This document shows positions 20,427 through 33,637 of a DNA stretch of 64,000 nucleotides, piece by piece (the stretch's first letter is position 1; each line of letters opens with the position of its first letter). The position numbers and the translations under genes were made by a program. A model generated the notes under the pieces. That model was not told where the DNA came from. It did no database searches and was given only the letters and a program-made list of their open reading frames with translations. Source of the DNA: Neurospora tetrasperma FGSC 2508 (lineage: Eukaryota; Ascomycota; Sordariomycetes; Sordariales; Sordariaceae); the NCBI RefSeq assembly GCF_000213175.1, contig NW_009799100.1, positions 494,132-558,131 of the forward strand. The letters are read 5' to 3'.

Positions 20427-23400
20427 GGCGGTTGGGGTTGGGTATCGATATTAAGTGGTGGTGTAAATATTAGTTCCGCCCAGCGGAGTGTCCGAAGAGA
20501 AAGTGCTCGCGCGGTCCGGTTGCTGTCGTATTGACGGCCGACCCGAGTGATTCTGTTGATAGGTAATGATGGGTTGCTTCTGGGTTGGGCACCCGTAGAT
20601 CAGAGGCCAGCCCTACGTCCGTTACGGATGGGATTGTCGATCAGTGAGCACTAAAGTTGGTAAAAGATTGCAACTGAATGGAGGGACCAGCCCAGTTGGT
20701 GAAGAGAACGTCTACCTTCTCGATTGAGAAGCACGGTCGCCGCCGTGAGAATCGTATAATTAAAATGATGGCCACTCAAGAACAGGCAAGAAAGAGAAGA
20801 TGGGAAATTGCATCCGGTGATTTAGACAGAATTGGAAAGCAGCACGCGGTAACTAAAAATGAGGTGGCATGGTTGTCATGGGTTGGTAAGGGACTTTCGA
20901 GCCGGAGACGTCCAAACTCGCAATGTTCAATATGGGGTCATGGTCTGACCACTTGTCGGAGCCATGAGGGTAGGGGCCGGAGATGGAACAAGGAGGGGGC
21001 TGACGGGTTAGGCGTGAGGGATCCCAGAGGTAGCAGCCGACAATATAGGCCCGGGAACTACCATGGACGTGGTGTTGTTGCGAAGGGGCATCGCGTGGCA
21101 TGGTGGTGGAGTGAGGAAGCATCGCCGTCCGGATGAGCCCCTGGGCGCTCCAGGATCATGTCTAACATGACATGGCTGGGCGCAGTGAGCCTCCAATGAG
21201 GTGGGATATCCCAAGATGTGAGCGGCTGAGCGCCAAAGGTATAAGTCGTTCTGGACCAATGATGTTTCTTCTTCAGACCCAAACCGAGACCACAGGAATC
21301 AAATGACAGCGTACAAAGGCCTTTTGACCTTTAAGATCAACACCGACATCAACAGAGGGAGAACAGGGGTCAGACAAGGCAATTGTTCGATATGGGTCGA
21401 GAACAAATCAACAAGAGGGACATTGCTCCGTGTAATGTAGCTCTCGGTTGAATCTGACCAGGGGCAGGGCAGCGCTGCTCATGTCCATGATCACATGGAG
21501 TCCCAGGAGGGAAAGAAAACAAGACCAAAAAAGTCAAAGACAATGTTGCAGCAAAGACCCAAACGTCCAAGACCTTGGGGGGCCGGGCTGGTATCGTGAG
21601 AGGGGTCCGTGGGGTTTCTTGAGGCGCAATGTGTTGCATCATGACGCCGCCCGTTGGGATCCGGATGACTACCAGATCGATGCTGGCGGGACAAGGGACT
21701 GTCCGTTTGTGGTGATGAAAAAGGCCATGGACTTGTCGTTGGTTGGAAATGCACTTGCGGTCAAAAGCCATTTGGTTGACTTTTTAATAGACCGGAACAA
21801 AAAGCGACAAGGTCGGATCCCATGATAATCGGGGTTGCTGCCACCATCACACAACGAACAGACATCTGAGTCGGGAGGTGAGGTCGTGAGTCGAGCAAGG
21901 GGGAAGAGAGAGGCGGGGAAATCTGGATCGCAAATCCGTCAGCCGCCTGGAATCTGAAACAGTGCAAGAGAAATTGACTTCAGTCCTCGGCAGAAAAAAA
22001 GGTCCGAGCGCTTACAGCGGAACAACGTGAAGCCACCACAAAGCCACTATGGCGCCACATCAGAAAGAGACAAGCCACGACTGGCAACTGCTGACGGGTG
22101 TGGAGCAGCAGCCATCAGTCGCAACGGACGGAACTAACTCGAGACATCGAAGTGGAAGTACTTGTACTAGGAGATATTGAAAATGCTCTGGTCAGCGAGG
22201 AAGAAACGGCGGGAAGTGATGAATACAGTCAACCCTCTGATTCCGTCCCATTCTTGTGAATCATATTCATGCCGGGCATACATAGATGTAGGTGCTTCTT
22301 TGCCCGAATTGTACTATGTCCCTTGTACCTTGGTGTCACAAACCGGCAATCCCCCATCCGTGCAACCGCCCACGCAAAAACCTGCATCAAGTTACAGCGC
22401 TTCCCGCGATCGACGGTCGCCATTCAGCGGGAAGCTCCATTGCCTAGATTAGCTTTGCAAGTTCGGCGCTTACATCACATCGACAATCAACGGGCATCCT
22501 GTCCAACGATCTCCCGCCCATCCTATTCCCTACCTTGGGCATGTACTAGTGTAGCTATTTTATTGTCCAACATTCCCATTAAGCCGCAAGATTCCCGCCT
22601 GCACATTTTGCGATCGAACCAAACCAAACCAACACACCACCTCGGCGGTGCAGTACATTGGTTGCCATGAAGGGGGTGTAGCACTTGACGCCAAAGTGTA
22701 GGTATGCGGCTGACTCCAAGCATCAACGACAGAACAATTCTGAAGTGAAAATGACTGCGATCTCTGAGTTACTGACGCATTTTCATTTACACTTCTGGTA
22801 GCAATCGATTTCTCTTTTCCCCTTTCAACAGCTGTCTTTCGAAGTCTGTGGTGTCGTTTGTTGAGAACAAACTACATCCGCCGCACCAGATATCCGCTCA
22901 TTCAGATACTTCCATCCCGATTCCCTATCAAGAAACAAACCCCCAATCTCGTTGGTACTTAATCAGCAAGCCCAACCTTCAAGCTCCGTCATTCTTGTCA
23001 TGCATCCCGTTCTCCCATCCATCAAGCGCAAACTGAGACAGCCCAGCTTCTGACATTGTAAACGTTTGCCATTCCTCCCGTCATTGTCACTATCTTCCAC
23101 CCATTCCGTGCATTTTCCAAGCACCTGCATCACACATTCCTGATCACTCATGTTGATGACTCTGTTGACCATGTCATCGGTGTTTTTAAGCCGCGAGTAC
23201 GCTAGTTGCCATGTTGACGTTTTGGTAGGGATGGCGATGATGACGAAGGCGTTGTTGTCCTTGCAGTGCCCGATGGGGAGATTGAGAGTATCGCTTGATA
23301 TGCTGAGCTGGTGAGTACGTTCTGTGGAGGCACCGCTGAGATTGGCCGAGACGGACTGTCTAGATCGACCCGGTCAAGATCCTCAACATGCGGATGGCTT

Positions 23401-25724
23401 CGTCTTTGACGCGGCGCGGGTCAACCCTCCAGTTGCGGATAGCGGCGATGAAAAACATCTTGGTCAAAGGCTTTTGGCATGTAGCTGATGAGGTGTTTGA
23501 CGTGTTGGTTAGTTGAGATCCACTGGATGCTCTGGTGATGTGGTGGTTTCTGGTGAGCTGACGGTGCGAATGTTGCTTCCGAGGAAGATTGTGATGTGAG
23601 CAAAGCGAAGGATCATGAACAGGGACAAGTCCCAGACTTGCCATATCCCAACACGTATACTCACGGGCAGCTATTGTGAAGGGTTGCGTCATCGTCTCAG
23701 ATACTATCGTGAGTTTGTAAGACCCCCACCATTGCCTCCGATTTGTTAGCTTTGCTTCCTTCGGGATGAAGCAGATTGTCCACCAGCTGAACCTATCGTG
23801 ATCCATTTCAGCGTGTCAAGATGCCTCGAAAGTGCTGCCAAGAGGTTTCTTATCTGTGTTGAACACCTTGGCGGCCGGCTCTCGGTCCCGAAGGTCGATC
23901 TGGAGAAGAGACGGAAGGAAGGTGAGGGGTGGCACGTGATGCCGGTGGCTCACGGTGAGCTTCTGCCTGCCTCTTGATTTGAACTCGAGGCATCCGCTCA
24001 TCGTTGACAGCACTCACTCAGCGCGGATTGCTCATGTGACGATGTGCTCAGTCACCGACAAAAAAAAGTACGCAAAGGATCTGATCAGACCACTTTTCTC
24101 AGCCTTATGAGATCCGTATGGATTGCTGATCATGGTTTGGAGTCATGGAATGTTCTGTGTCAAAAGATGGCGGTCAAGAGATTGTGTACGGTAGTCATCT
24201 TGGTGGATGTCGCGGGCTGTGTTGGAGTTTCCATAATGTCCGATGGAGACAATGACGGATGGTCAGCACAGACCAGGTGCTGGTGCTAGCGGCATTAACC
24301 AATGGATAAGCGTACAACAAATTAAAGTTATCGCCAATGCCAGGAACAGCCAGCAAATAGTGGGGCTTCTCGGAGGGTTTCGGCAAGTAAGTGCGAACAA
24401 CGAATGCATCCCGAACTTTCAGTTTTGGCAACAACAATTCCATGTTCGTTTGCGATGGAGAAGGAGCTGCCAAGGAACTGACTGATGACTGGACACAACA
24501 TCTGGTCCTTCCAAGTTCATTGAGTTGAGATGCCCAAGAACACTTCGTTAGTTTAGGCAGCTACCTCGACGTAGTTTGCAGTTGCCATCTCAATCGCAAT
24601 CAAAGTGCAATCCATCGATTTCCATCTCCTCGTCTTCTCTCATCTGCTCTTCATTCTATTTTCTGTCTGTTTCCATTCTTGTCGCATCTGCATTTCGGAT
24701 TGGCAGCTTCACTGTGGCGGATGGGTCTTCAAAATTGCTGATCGGAACAAATGGGAAAACAGCGACCGCGCGGTTCTCGCTGCCACAAGAACGCGAGCTC
24801 GCTGTTGACTCAGGGGGTTTCGTTCCGTTGCTCCGAGACCTCCCGACTTTCATCTGCCAAATGTCAGGGTAGACAAACCACCACCAACTTGACTACCCTG
24901 CAATCTCTCAGAAGTCGAGACGGAGAGCCAAAGGCTCAGCACTCCATGATCATGTGTACCAACATCTTCAACCGTCTCTGCGTCTTTCACAAGAAATCAC
25001 CCTGACGCTCAACATCACATGGCTCAGCCCTTCCGCGACATCGAAATTATGCCAAGGTCTGAGGCTGAATACAGACAACGCCCAAATGACGATGATCGCC
25101 ATGCGAGCTTGTCGTCGTCCCGGCACATTCGCATGGGTCATCCCTTTCCCTCCTCCACCCGTTCCACTCCTTCCATAGCACTCCCGAACATCCCGAGTTC
25201 CCACTTCAAGCCAACTGTCAAGTGTCGAACGCTGTTGTTCGCTGACGCCTTCACAAGCTTCCATCAATCGACTTTCACATGTTTCAGCGAGCCCGGACTT
25301 CTGGAAACGGCCCAGTCACCACTCCCCGAGACACACCAAGATTGTTGACTGTTGATGGTCGGAGGAGATAACCAAGTGGCGGTAGACCAAGGCAGGGAGG
25401 CCTGGATCACACTCGCTACTGTGACCCAGACCTCGACACTGTCACAGCCTTGGTTGCCTTGGCACGTATCAACATACTCTTCGACCGCCGCCAACACCGA
25501 TGACCCTTCCCAGATCTTAGGGCATGTTTCCCGGAATAAACCATCTGATAGGGCTAAGGGATGTCACCTCTAGGCGACACCGGGCAAGGCCCTTCATTGG
25601 CGGTATCAGAGGAAATACAGCACTCTAACCGTTCATCTCGTCCTTTCGGGTTTCCACATGCGACCCAGTCTTCATGAATCATATCCCACCCCGGCCTCTT
25701 TTCGTTTCCATACACCCTCCGTCA
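20427..25724. other. 5.3-kb stretch without a convincing gene
   Basis: Frames are short and mostly overlap on both strands. The best is a minus-strand frame with an internal ATG at about 24443 (82 codons to 24195), unrecognised. Several GTGAGT-like donors near 23310-23720 could belong to a spliced non-coding transcript; this is only a guess. A loose inverted repeat lies at about 22743-22796. Confidence 0.4.
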
Positions 25725-25737
25725 CGGCGATCCTCGG
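25725..25737 (+). promoter_or_regulatory. CGG-N7-CGG element, AIM-like, upstream of alternative oxidase
   Basis: CGG CGATCCT CGG lies 235 bp before the oxidase start codon. In Neurospora the alternative oxidase induction motif of aod-1 consists of two CGG triplets separated by 7 bp and is bound by the zinc-cluster regulators AOD2 and AOD5. Spacing and position fit; whether it works at this gene is inference. A chance match is possible because the half-sites are short. Confidence 0.5.
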
Positions 25738-25971
25738 CTGTGCCCTATTTTTGTCATAGCTCCATCGCGTCGCGATTCAGATTCAGGTGAATATGGATCT
25801 TCAGGGTGTTGGAGCTGTTGTCCAGTGTTTCGGCCCATGGCTCATCTGTATAAAGCTTGTTGCACATCTTCTCCCCTACCTCGCCATGTCCCTTGAGAGC
25901 TTGATAGAGTGAGACGTCATCTCAAACACAGTCATTCGTTCTTCTGTCGGAAACTCACAGCATCCGCAACC

Positions 25972-27254
25972 ATGGCTCATCGTCTTCCAGACTGCTCCAA
26001 GCTGCGGCTCTTCACCAAGGGCGTGTCTGTTGGCTCGTCCTTCTTCACTCCCGCGCCTCTTGTCGGCTACGCTGCTCTTCGCCATCCTCGCGCCATCTCG
26101 ACAAGCAACACCTCCAAGAAGCCGGCTGTCGCCATTCCTACCGGCCCCGTCTCTCCTCTCGTTCCTGCAACCCATGTTGGTACTTCTTCGGCTTCAACTT
26201 CGGAGGTTAGGGATGGAAATGCCTTTGCCACTCTGCCGCTCACATGGCCCCACGACGGTTGGAAGGAAAACGTTCTCTTGAATGTGGTTCCCAGCCATCG
26301 CGAGCCGAGGACTTTCGGTGACTGGGTGGCCTGGAAGATTGTCCGCACATGCAGGTATGTTGAACGTCCAAAAGTTCTGGTCGCTCATTGCTAACCAATG
26401 CTCCCCAGGTTCTGGATGGATCTCGTCACAGGCATGCGTCCTGAGCAGCAGGTCGACTCCAAGAATCCCACAACGGCTTTAGCTGCCAGCAAGCCCCTGA
26501 CTGAGCGCCAATGGGTAGGTTCATCCCCCGACTATTTGACCCCGTGCCATGCTAACGACACCAGCTCGTCCGCTTCATCTTCCTCGAGTCAATTGCTGGT
26601 GTTCCTGGCATGGTTGCCGGGGGCTTGCGCCACCTCCAGTCCATTCGCCGTTTCCAGCCGGACCAGGGCTGGATCAAGTCTCTTCTTGAGGAGTCCTACA
26701 ATGAGAGAATGCACCTCCTCACCTTTCTCGAGATGTACAAGCCCGGCTGGTTCATGAGACTCGTCGTGCTCGGTGCTCAGGGTGTCTTCTACAACGCCAT
26801 GTTCATCTCGTACCTCCTCTCTCCCAAGATTTGCCACCGCTTCGTCGGCTACCTCGAGGAAGAGGCCGTTCACACTTACACCCGCTGCTTGCTTGAACTT
26901 GACCATGGTTGCCTCAAGAGGTGGTCTGACCCCAACTTCCGCATCCCTGACATTGCTGTCCGCTACTGGAATATGCCTGAGGGTCACCGGACCATGAAGG
27001 ACCTCATCCTCTACGTTAGAGTAAGTTTCGTTAGCACTTCTGCAAGCTCGTTCTATGCTAACATATTACAGGCTGACGAGGCTTCCCACCGTGGCGTCAA
27101 CCACACATTTGGCAACCTCGACCAGGTCACTGACCCCAACCCCTTCATGGAGTGCCCCGGTGGTGGAGTCGTCAAGGCCTTCCCCAAGCACCTCTCCGTT
27201 ACAAGGCCGGCTGGTCTGGAGCGTGAGGAGGTCGTCAGCAAGGAGACCCACTAA
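25972..27254 (+). CDS. aod-3: Mitochondrial alternative oxidase
   Basis: Four exons: 25972-26354, 26409-26514, 26565-27020 and 27072-27254. All introns (54, 50 and 51 nt) have GT donors and GCTAAC branch points. The product is 375 residues, close to the usual 350-380. The enzyme takes electrons from ubiquinol and reduces oxygen to water at the inner face of the inner membrane, bypassing complexes III and IV. The diiron motifs are complete: LES (Glu171), NERMHL (Glu210, His213), LEEEAVHTY (around Glu262) and [11 protein letters not shown] (Glu318, His321). The first about 85 residues are Ser/Thr/Arg-rich, as for a mitochondrial presequence. The start context is CAACCATGG. Neurospora has two such genes, aod-1 and aod-3; this one differs from AOD-1 as I recall it, so the symbol is a reasoned guess. 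Confidence 0.95.
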
Positions 27255-28218
27255 ACACCCAGCGCCACAAATGAAGATATCTTGTTGAAGCCGCAAGGCA
27301 ACGCACAGCTGTCCCTTCTTCCTCGGCTTGGAGAGGACTCAGTGGACCACCAGCCCCTGTATTTCCTTGTTCCTTCCATCCGGGACCTGGTGGAGTAAGA
27401 AGACACTCTCTCAGGATATGCCCAGGTCTTCCTCCTGCTCGATTACGGATTACGGCCACAGACTGGCCCCATTTTGTTAATGTCTTTCACTCTTTTTTCT
27501 TTTCTTTTTCTCCTTTGGGTCTTAGATGGAGTTTGGCGATCAATCACGCAATTACGCGAGCATTTACATTTCTTTGGTTTTCACACTTTGGTTTGGGGAA
27601 GCTCGGATGCTTCGGATAGACGGAAAGGTGGACAGGGGGGCATTTTGGATAGGGCGCCCCCTTTTTTGGGCAGCTGTGGTTCTAAATACATATGTTGGGT
27701 TAGACTCCACTGCAACTAGACTGGACATGATTCATTTCCATGTTACACGCGGACCCCTATCTTGGTGCAGCATTACCTCTACGTACCCTGCTTATCACAG
27801 TATTCGGACGTCGTCAGAACTTGAGAATTGGAGAAAAGCATGTCCACTATGTATAGATCTGTCATTGCAACAGGATATCGAACGTTCCACCAACTGCAAC
27901 TGGAGAACGGTGGAGTTTGATAAGCACAACAGGAGTGGAAAGTTGACGTCAGTGATATCATTTTCCCGGCGTTGATGTCAACAAGGCTTATCGAGTCATC
28001 ACAACTAGAAGTGTCTTCAAGTTTCCGTGCCGCCGGCTGTTCTCGAGGATGTACCCAGCCACCGAGCCACCGAAGGTCTCATTAGGTATGTACCTTCTTC
28101 CCGCGAGATATATCCACGGCAGCTTCCTTTGTACAGCAATCTTATTACACCAGTCGTTGTTCATCAGCATCCTTACCTCTATCTTACAATCGCTAAATCG
28201 CTCTTTCAATACGACAAA
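27255..28218. other. 3' region of the oxidase and intergenic
   Basis: No gene is seen. The stretch holds T-rich sequence after the oxidase stop (about 27475-27520) and only short frames. Confidence 0.4.
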
Positions 28219-28452
28219 ATGGCCGACGTTACTATAGAGTCGCCGCCGCCCCCTAACGACGCGATTACAGCCCTTGACGACTGGATCAACAACAATTCGG
28301 ACCGCGATGGCAGCTTGCGTAATCTAACAGCAGACCGGCAGCTCGCCCCGCAGTCTTTGGAGCACAATCCCCGGTTCGTCGCTTTGGCTAACACTGCAAG
28401 ATGTCTCAGTCGCTACACAATTGACGGACTCCCCAACAAGATTGTCAGTTAA
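28219..28452 (+). CDS. Doubtful small protein of 77 residues
   Basis: The ATG has a good context (GACAAAATGG) after A/C-rich leader-like sequence. The product starts MADVTIESPPPPNDA, is soluble and charged, and resembles nothing I know. Sequence after the stop still looks partly gene-like, so this may be the head of a decayed or spliced gene. Confidence 0.3.
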   Translation: MADVTIESPPPPNDAITALDDWINNNSDRDGSLRNLTADRQLAPQSLEHNPRFVALANTARCLSRYTIDGLPNKIVS

Positions 28453-31400
28453 GGAAACGATAGCATATACGTCGTACTCTCCGGTTTCGTAACCGATCTT
28501 ATCGAGCAAATAGATACGATTTAGTTTAATCAAGTAGTTTTTCAATCATATTCGCTACAAATATGCTGTCAATTCAAGCAACGGTCTCAGTCAAGACCGT
28601 AGTATCTACAACCCGCTGGACCGTCTCCCTTCCAAGTCCTTCCAACTCAGCTAGGGCGTTCTTGTCGTCAATTCCAAGAAGGCGCACAACGGCAGACGTC
28701 TAGTGCCGATCATAACCGTCAATCACCTCTTTGTGCTGCACGAAAACAAGCTGCACTCTGTGCTTTACAGCACCATTGATCGATCATATCACAAACAACA
28801 CCTCGACCACTGGCATAGCCACTGCCTCCCTACCTACCTCTACCTAGGTACCTTGAATTTCAGCATGACAGAGACGAGCCTCTGCTTTCTGCTCTTGGCC
28901 ATTCATCTTCAAAGCCCCAAATCTGAGCTTACTACATCTTTCCAACCTTCGTTCACATACGTCCGTATCCGGCAAATTTCTCTGCTTTACATTTCGTCCC
29001 CATCAACCTGCCGACATTATTCGCAACTCTTCTGGTTCAAGCCGGGTGGACTCTCTTTGGACGTGCCCCAAAAGATGTTTGTGCGAAATAAGGCGAAGAA
29101 GGAGTCATGGACGAGTTGAAGAAGGATTCGGATCCGGAAGCACACAGCACAGCGGACACAACCTGGAGGGCGAAACGGAATGCGAAATATACCTAACCTA
29201 AGGAAGCGAACAGAGGTGCCGTAGGTGCCGTAGGTGCTGAGTGATGTTAAGAGAGAAGAGTATACTCTTCGGACCACTCTTCGTTTACCCAAGGGCATAG
29301 ATGGGATATACGAAGTAGAAGGATTGGAGCATTTCATTCGTTCGACTCAACGAACGGGAGTTCCCACTCGGTAGGTAATCATCACGATGGGGTACCTTCG
29401 GCTTCAATATACCCGGGAGTACGTCCAGATCTGTTTTCGTGGTGGACGGGTTGGAACTTGAGTTGTCATTGATACAGTTGGAAGTTGGGAGTTGGAGGTT
29501 GCTGAATGCTGATGGGGAGTCGGGAGTTGAGACCTCGTAGTCTCGGGAGCAAAGGGGCCAGGAACGGTTGGGACGGTAACAGACTGTTGGGCGATTTCCA
29601 TCAACCGTGCTGGGCGGTGTTGGTGACGGGCTGGCATGGCTGTGGGAGATACTTGACATGTTTAAACGCCGCTGCTACAAGACTTTGGCCGTGAGCAGCA
29701 ACTGCTGCCTGGAACACATGTTTGGGGGTGTTCGGTGGTTGTGGTTGTGATGCTCAATGTTCCACAGACGCCCGACTTTGTGCTTTCAGCGTGGTGTCCT
29801 GCGACCAGCACGGCTGAAGGTCCAGAGTTTTGAGCGCTGGGAAGTTTCGCCAGCAGAGCGAGTCACAGTGGCCTTTTGTGCATGAGAAAGTAGGTGTATT
29901 GGAGTCTCACAAAGAGAGTTTTCAGTCGCTTGATTTCGGCCTCGAGGAAGATCAGATGAAGCCTGGCGCGCGCGCGAGAGCGTTGTTGTCCCATGTACGC
30001 TAGGTCGAGTCTGAGGTACTGAAGCACGGCTACGGCTAGCTTGGTGATGGCCTGAACGATCCTCAAAGGCCAGCCATGCTTCTTGGGCACGTAACTCCTG
30101 GGGATAGTTCCAGCTGGGATGGATTCTGGGACGGTGCAGTTGCAGCTTTTGCGGAGGATGGTCCGCCAGGGACGAACTTTGTTGCTGGCGCCGGAATCGG
30201 TGGTGCTTATGCTGCACATGGTGGGCGTAGCAAAGATGGCGAAACAAACAGACCGTACAGATCTCTGTACCCCGGCCCAATAAGTCGTGGAAGGTGTAGT
30301 GAGTCTCGTCACGGTTCAGTTGATGTTATTGTCTCCACGACGTTGATGTGAACTCTTGGGCGATCAAGCAGCCTTGGAATTTGAGTGGTATGAAGATTGG
30401 GCCACGGTCACTTGGTGCGAATTACGCCGTACCTAGAGGTAGTTGGCGATGCCTCCGAGAAGGGATGTTGCGAGCTTGGGAGGGAGGAAAGTGTCTGCTT
30501 GAAGATATTCCATTAGCATGGTCTGATCTTTGCCGGATAAAACAATCGTCGTCCAAATCATATCAGGTCGACAACGGATTATCTCGAGAGATCAATGGCG
30601 AAGTGTTTGTCTGAAGCAGCCTCTCACCGATCTCAGCATAGCAGATCTTGTTTGCAGGAACTCAAAACGCTCGAGCTTGAGGCTTGTTGCTTGACGTTGA
30701 GAGAGGAAGGCACCTCCAAAATGGATGGGGGGCTGGGCCCTTCACCCTGACGTTCAAGATTCCACCAGCGACAAAGGAGGGTTATGGCACAAGGTCCTTT
30801 CGGTCTTCTCTATTCCATCCTCACCAGACGGAAACAGTCGACTTCCACGACAACACGTCCCGCGAGACCAAGAGCGCAATGTCTCAGGAAGATCCCTCTC
30901 CCCCCGGCCCAGCCGTTCGTTCAATTCTTTTCTCTTCAGCATCGTTCACATCATCTTTGCCATCAGTCTTTTCACCACCACGATCACCACCATGATCGAA
31001 ACATTTCTTTCGTTTTTCAAAAGCCACCCATATGTTTTGGTTTGGTTTGCGGTGTTCGCCATCACATGGGAGAACCATGTTATTACATGGTCCATAGAGG
31101 GATGAACACTCCGCTGCGCCTGCCGAACGGCACGATGACTTACCCGTCGTCCAACATACCGCCTCAGTCATCACTGCACTTTCCAGGTACCTCTAGAGAT
31201 ATGTTCTGTCCCAGTCCCTTTCTTCCCTCAAGTTTCTCTGGCAATAATGTCTATACCTCTGCAGGCAAGAGGGCAAGCCTTAGTAGTTCTTCAGCTCTCT
31301 TGGCGCCCACAACGATGCGTTGTTTTCCCCAGTGCTCGGCCTCAGATGCAGTTGTTGCGAGGACCGTCGCGGTAATTTGTGGTAAGAACCTCATCGAGCT

Positions 31401-32156
31401 GACTGCTTCAAGCCTGCTACATCGTCCGTCCTCATCGTGCCAGGCTTGTGCCTGCCTCTACTGCGACGGGAGTCATAACGAATGGCTAACACAGAAGGAG
31501 TCAGGGAAGGAGTCACTCTGAAGGATAAGTCAGTTGGATGTTTGGGAGCCCGGTTGGGCACGAGAGGATGTGTATATAAACGCAGGACCCCCAGTATTTG
31601 GGAAAGAATGGAAAAAACTCAAATACCTCTTGCCGCTCATCAGGCCCTACCGACCTACCTAGTACCTACTAGGTCCCTATCGTTGCGAGACGTGTAAGAT
31701 TTCGTTTAACTTCGCCGGAAATTTGGGAAAGGACTGAAAGACTGCCGATACGTCCCGCTCAAAACACAAGATGGCGAGTTAACGTGGTGGTGTGATATGT
31801 GCGACATTGGGTGGGTGGATGAGTACGGTCTCATCCGGAGAAGCAAAGGTTCGTCCAGGGGAACGATTGTTCCCTTCACTCAACATTACCGGTCGCCAAT
31901 ACCCACTCCCATTTTCCGTTACAGTACAATATCCTTTACCTTCAAGTGCACTCCGTTATATAGAACCCTGTTTCTCCGTTTGTTCATACTTCCCTTCTTT
32001 CCATTACCCAACACAAGGACACGCGGATAGATCTACCACTACTCCTCATCCTTCGCTATCGCCAACTTCTTCAATACTGCTTCAGGCAAATCACCAAGAA
32101 TCTCCTACAAACAATACCTGAGCATCCAGGGCAGTCATCGTCAACAATCCAGCAAG
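28453..32156. other. 3.7-kb stretch without a convincing gene
   Basis: It contains TACCTACC/CTAGGTACC palindromic words (about 28831-28852 and 31660-31676). A minus-strand frame at 29863-30312 lacks an ATG. The leader of the BTB gene begins to show from about 32040 (A/C-rich). Confidence 0.4.
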
Positions 32157-33637
32157 ATGAACCAACAAACCCCTTCTCAGAGCACCTCGCCTGCCCCTCC
32201 CTCCTCCTCTCCGGCAATGACATCGGCGTCGCCTGACCTGCTGCTTTGCCAGACGTTCTATAGAACCAAGAACCCCGTCGTCTTTGACCGCGACGCCGAC
32301 ACAATTATTCTGGTCGGAGACACCTCGCCTGGCGTCGTTGAACCCCCTCAACGCCTCTTCCAGATCCGCTCTTTCCATCTGTTCCTCAACTCCTCATTCT
32401 ACAAGCGCCTCTTCAGCGAGGGTTGCATCAACAACATCCCTCGCACCGAAGATCACTTGAGGCACTTCAAGATTACCCTTTCCGACGTCGACCCCGAGGC
32501 CCTCTTCTTGACACTCCGCGCCTGCCACACCGGCAAAGTGTCCATCCGCCCGTCGACGCCAAACATCCTCGACCTCGTGTTCCGGATTGCAAAGACGGCA
32601 CACGATTTGGAGTTCGACATCGGCATTGCGGATCCATCTTCCGACACAGCCACGCTGTCGCAGGCTGCGCAAGGATGGCTTTCGGAACAAAGGGACGATC
32701 TTGATGTTGTGGGAAACAATCTGGTAGATCGATGGAAGCTGGTCAAGGCGGCATTTTACTTTGGCCAACTGAGTACCTTCACGCAGCTGAGCGTTCACTT
32801 GGTCAGAAGGCTACCGGAGCACTTCTGGGTGCATCTGGCAGGAGACATCCACCGTGGCGTCAACACGCACTACCAGAACCAGGTGTCTAGAGAGGAGATG
32901 GCCATCATTGGTAAGCCCAACCCACTTATCGACTCCCCTCTCCCCCCCTTCCACCAAGCCACAGTAATCACTGACACTTCAATTTCAAACCAGATGACCT
33001 GAACGACTTCCCCTCCCCAGCCGTCCGCCTCCTCTTCCTCTTCTACCACATCCTCTATCGCGACGCAGCCTTCCCACCCTTCCGTGCTTCAATCCCTCAT
33101 GTCTCCCAGATTCCAGCCAGGATCACGCGCTCCTGGTCCGACCAGGCAAGGGCCGCGTGGGACACCCGAGTACAAGAGTCCTCGGTCTGCACTTGCCCCT
33201 GGCTTCCACAGTACTACGAGTCCTGGACGAGAGGTCTGGAACTCCACTGTCTGGACCTATTCACCAAAGCCTTTGCGGGGGACGAAAGCCGCTGCATAAC
33301 TCTCCTCTTCAAGACCATAGCGTGGGCACTGCGTCGTGGCGTGATAGCTAAGCCGTGGGATAGTTGCGAGGTGGGGGTGGAGCCAGAGTGTGGTTTGGTT
33401 GGCGGACGAGCGGGTCATGAGGAGAAGGCGAGGGAGTTAGTGAAAGAGCTGAGGAGTTGTTTGGATGTTTGGAAGGCGGATCTTGAGAGGGATACGGTTG
33501 GGGGTTCTGATGTGGAAGACTCCGACGATGAGGATTCCGACAGGCATCCTGGCGCTGAGAGGTACACCGGAATCAGGTACCACGAGGTTGAGGGCCCAAG
33601 AGCCCAGTACCCCCACCCCTCGTACTCGCTCCCGTAG
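32157..33637 (+). CDS. BTB/POZ-like domain protein
   Basis: Two exons: 32157-32910 and 32994-33637. The 83-nt intron has donor GTAAGC, a branch-like CACTGACAC and acceptor CAG; phase is kept and no stop interrupts 465 residues. Residues about 48-128 read as a BTB/POZ fold: DTIILVGD, FQIRSFHLFLNSSFYKRLF, then an acidic-hydrophobic stretch ITLSDVDPEALFLTLRA. Fungal proteins of this type have a BTB head and an unconserved helical tail; many are thought to mediate dimerisation or bind cullin-3, but no partner can be inferred here. The C-terminus has an acidic run (DVEDSDDEDSD) and ends YPHPSYSLP. An in-frame ATG at codon 21 is an alternative start. The Ser/Pro-rich first 25 residues are probably disordered. 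Confidence 0.85.

Noticed and set aside
22735-22800. Possible C/D box snoRNA with a terminal stem
   Set aside because: CTGA-like boxes occur, but no proper C box (RTGATGA) is at the right place and the stem is imperfect.
29863-30312. 149-codon minus-strand frame
   Set aside because: No ATG at its head, no recognisable domain, and a competing frame of similar length overlaps it.
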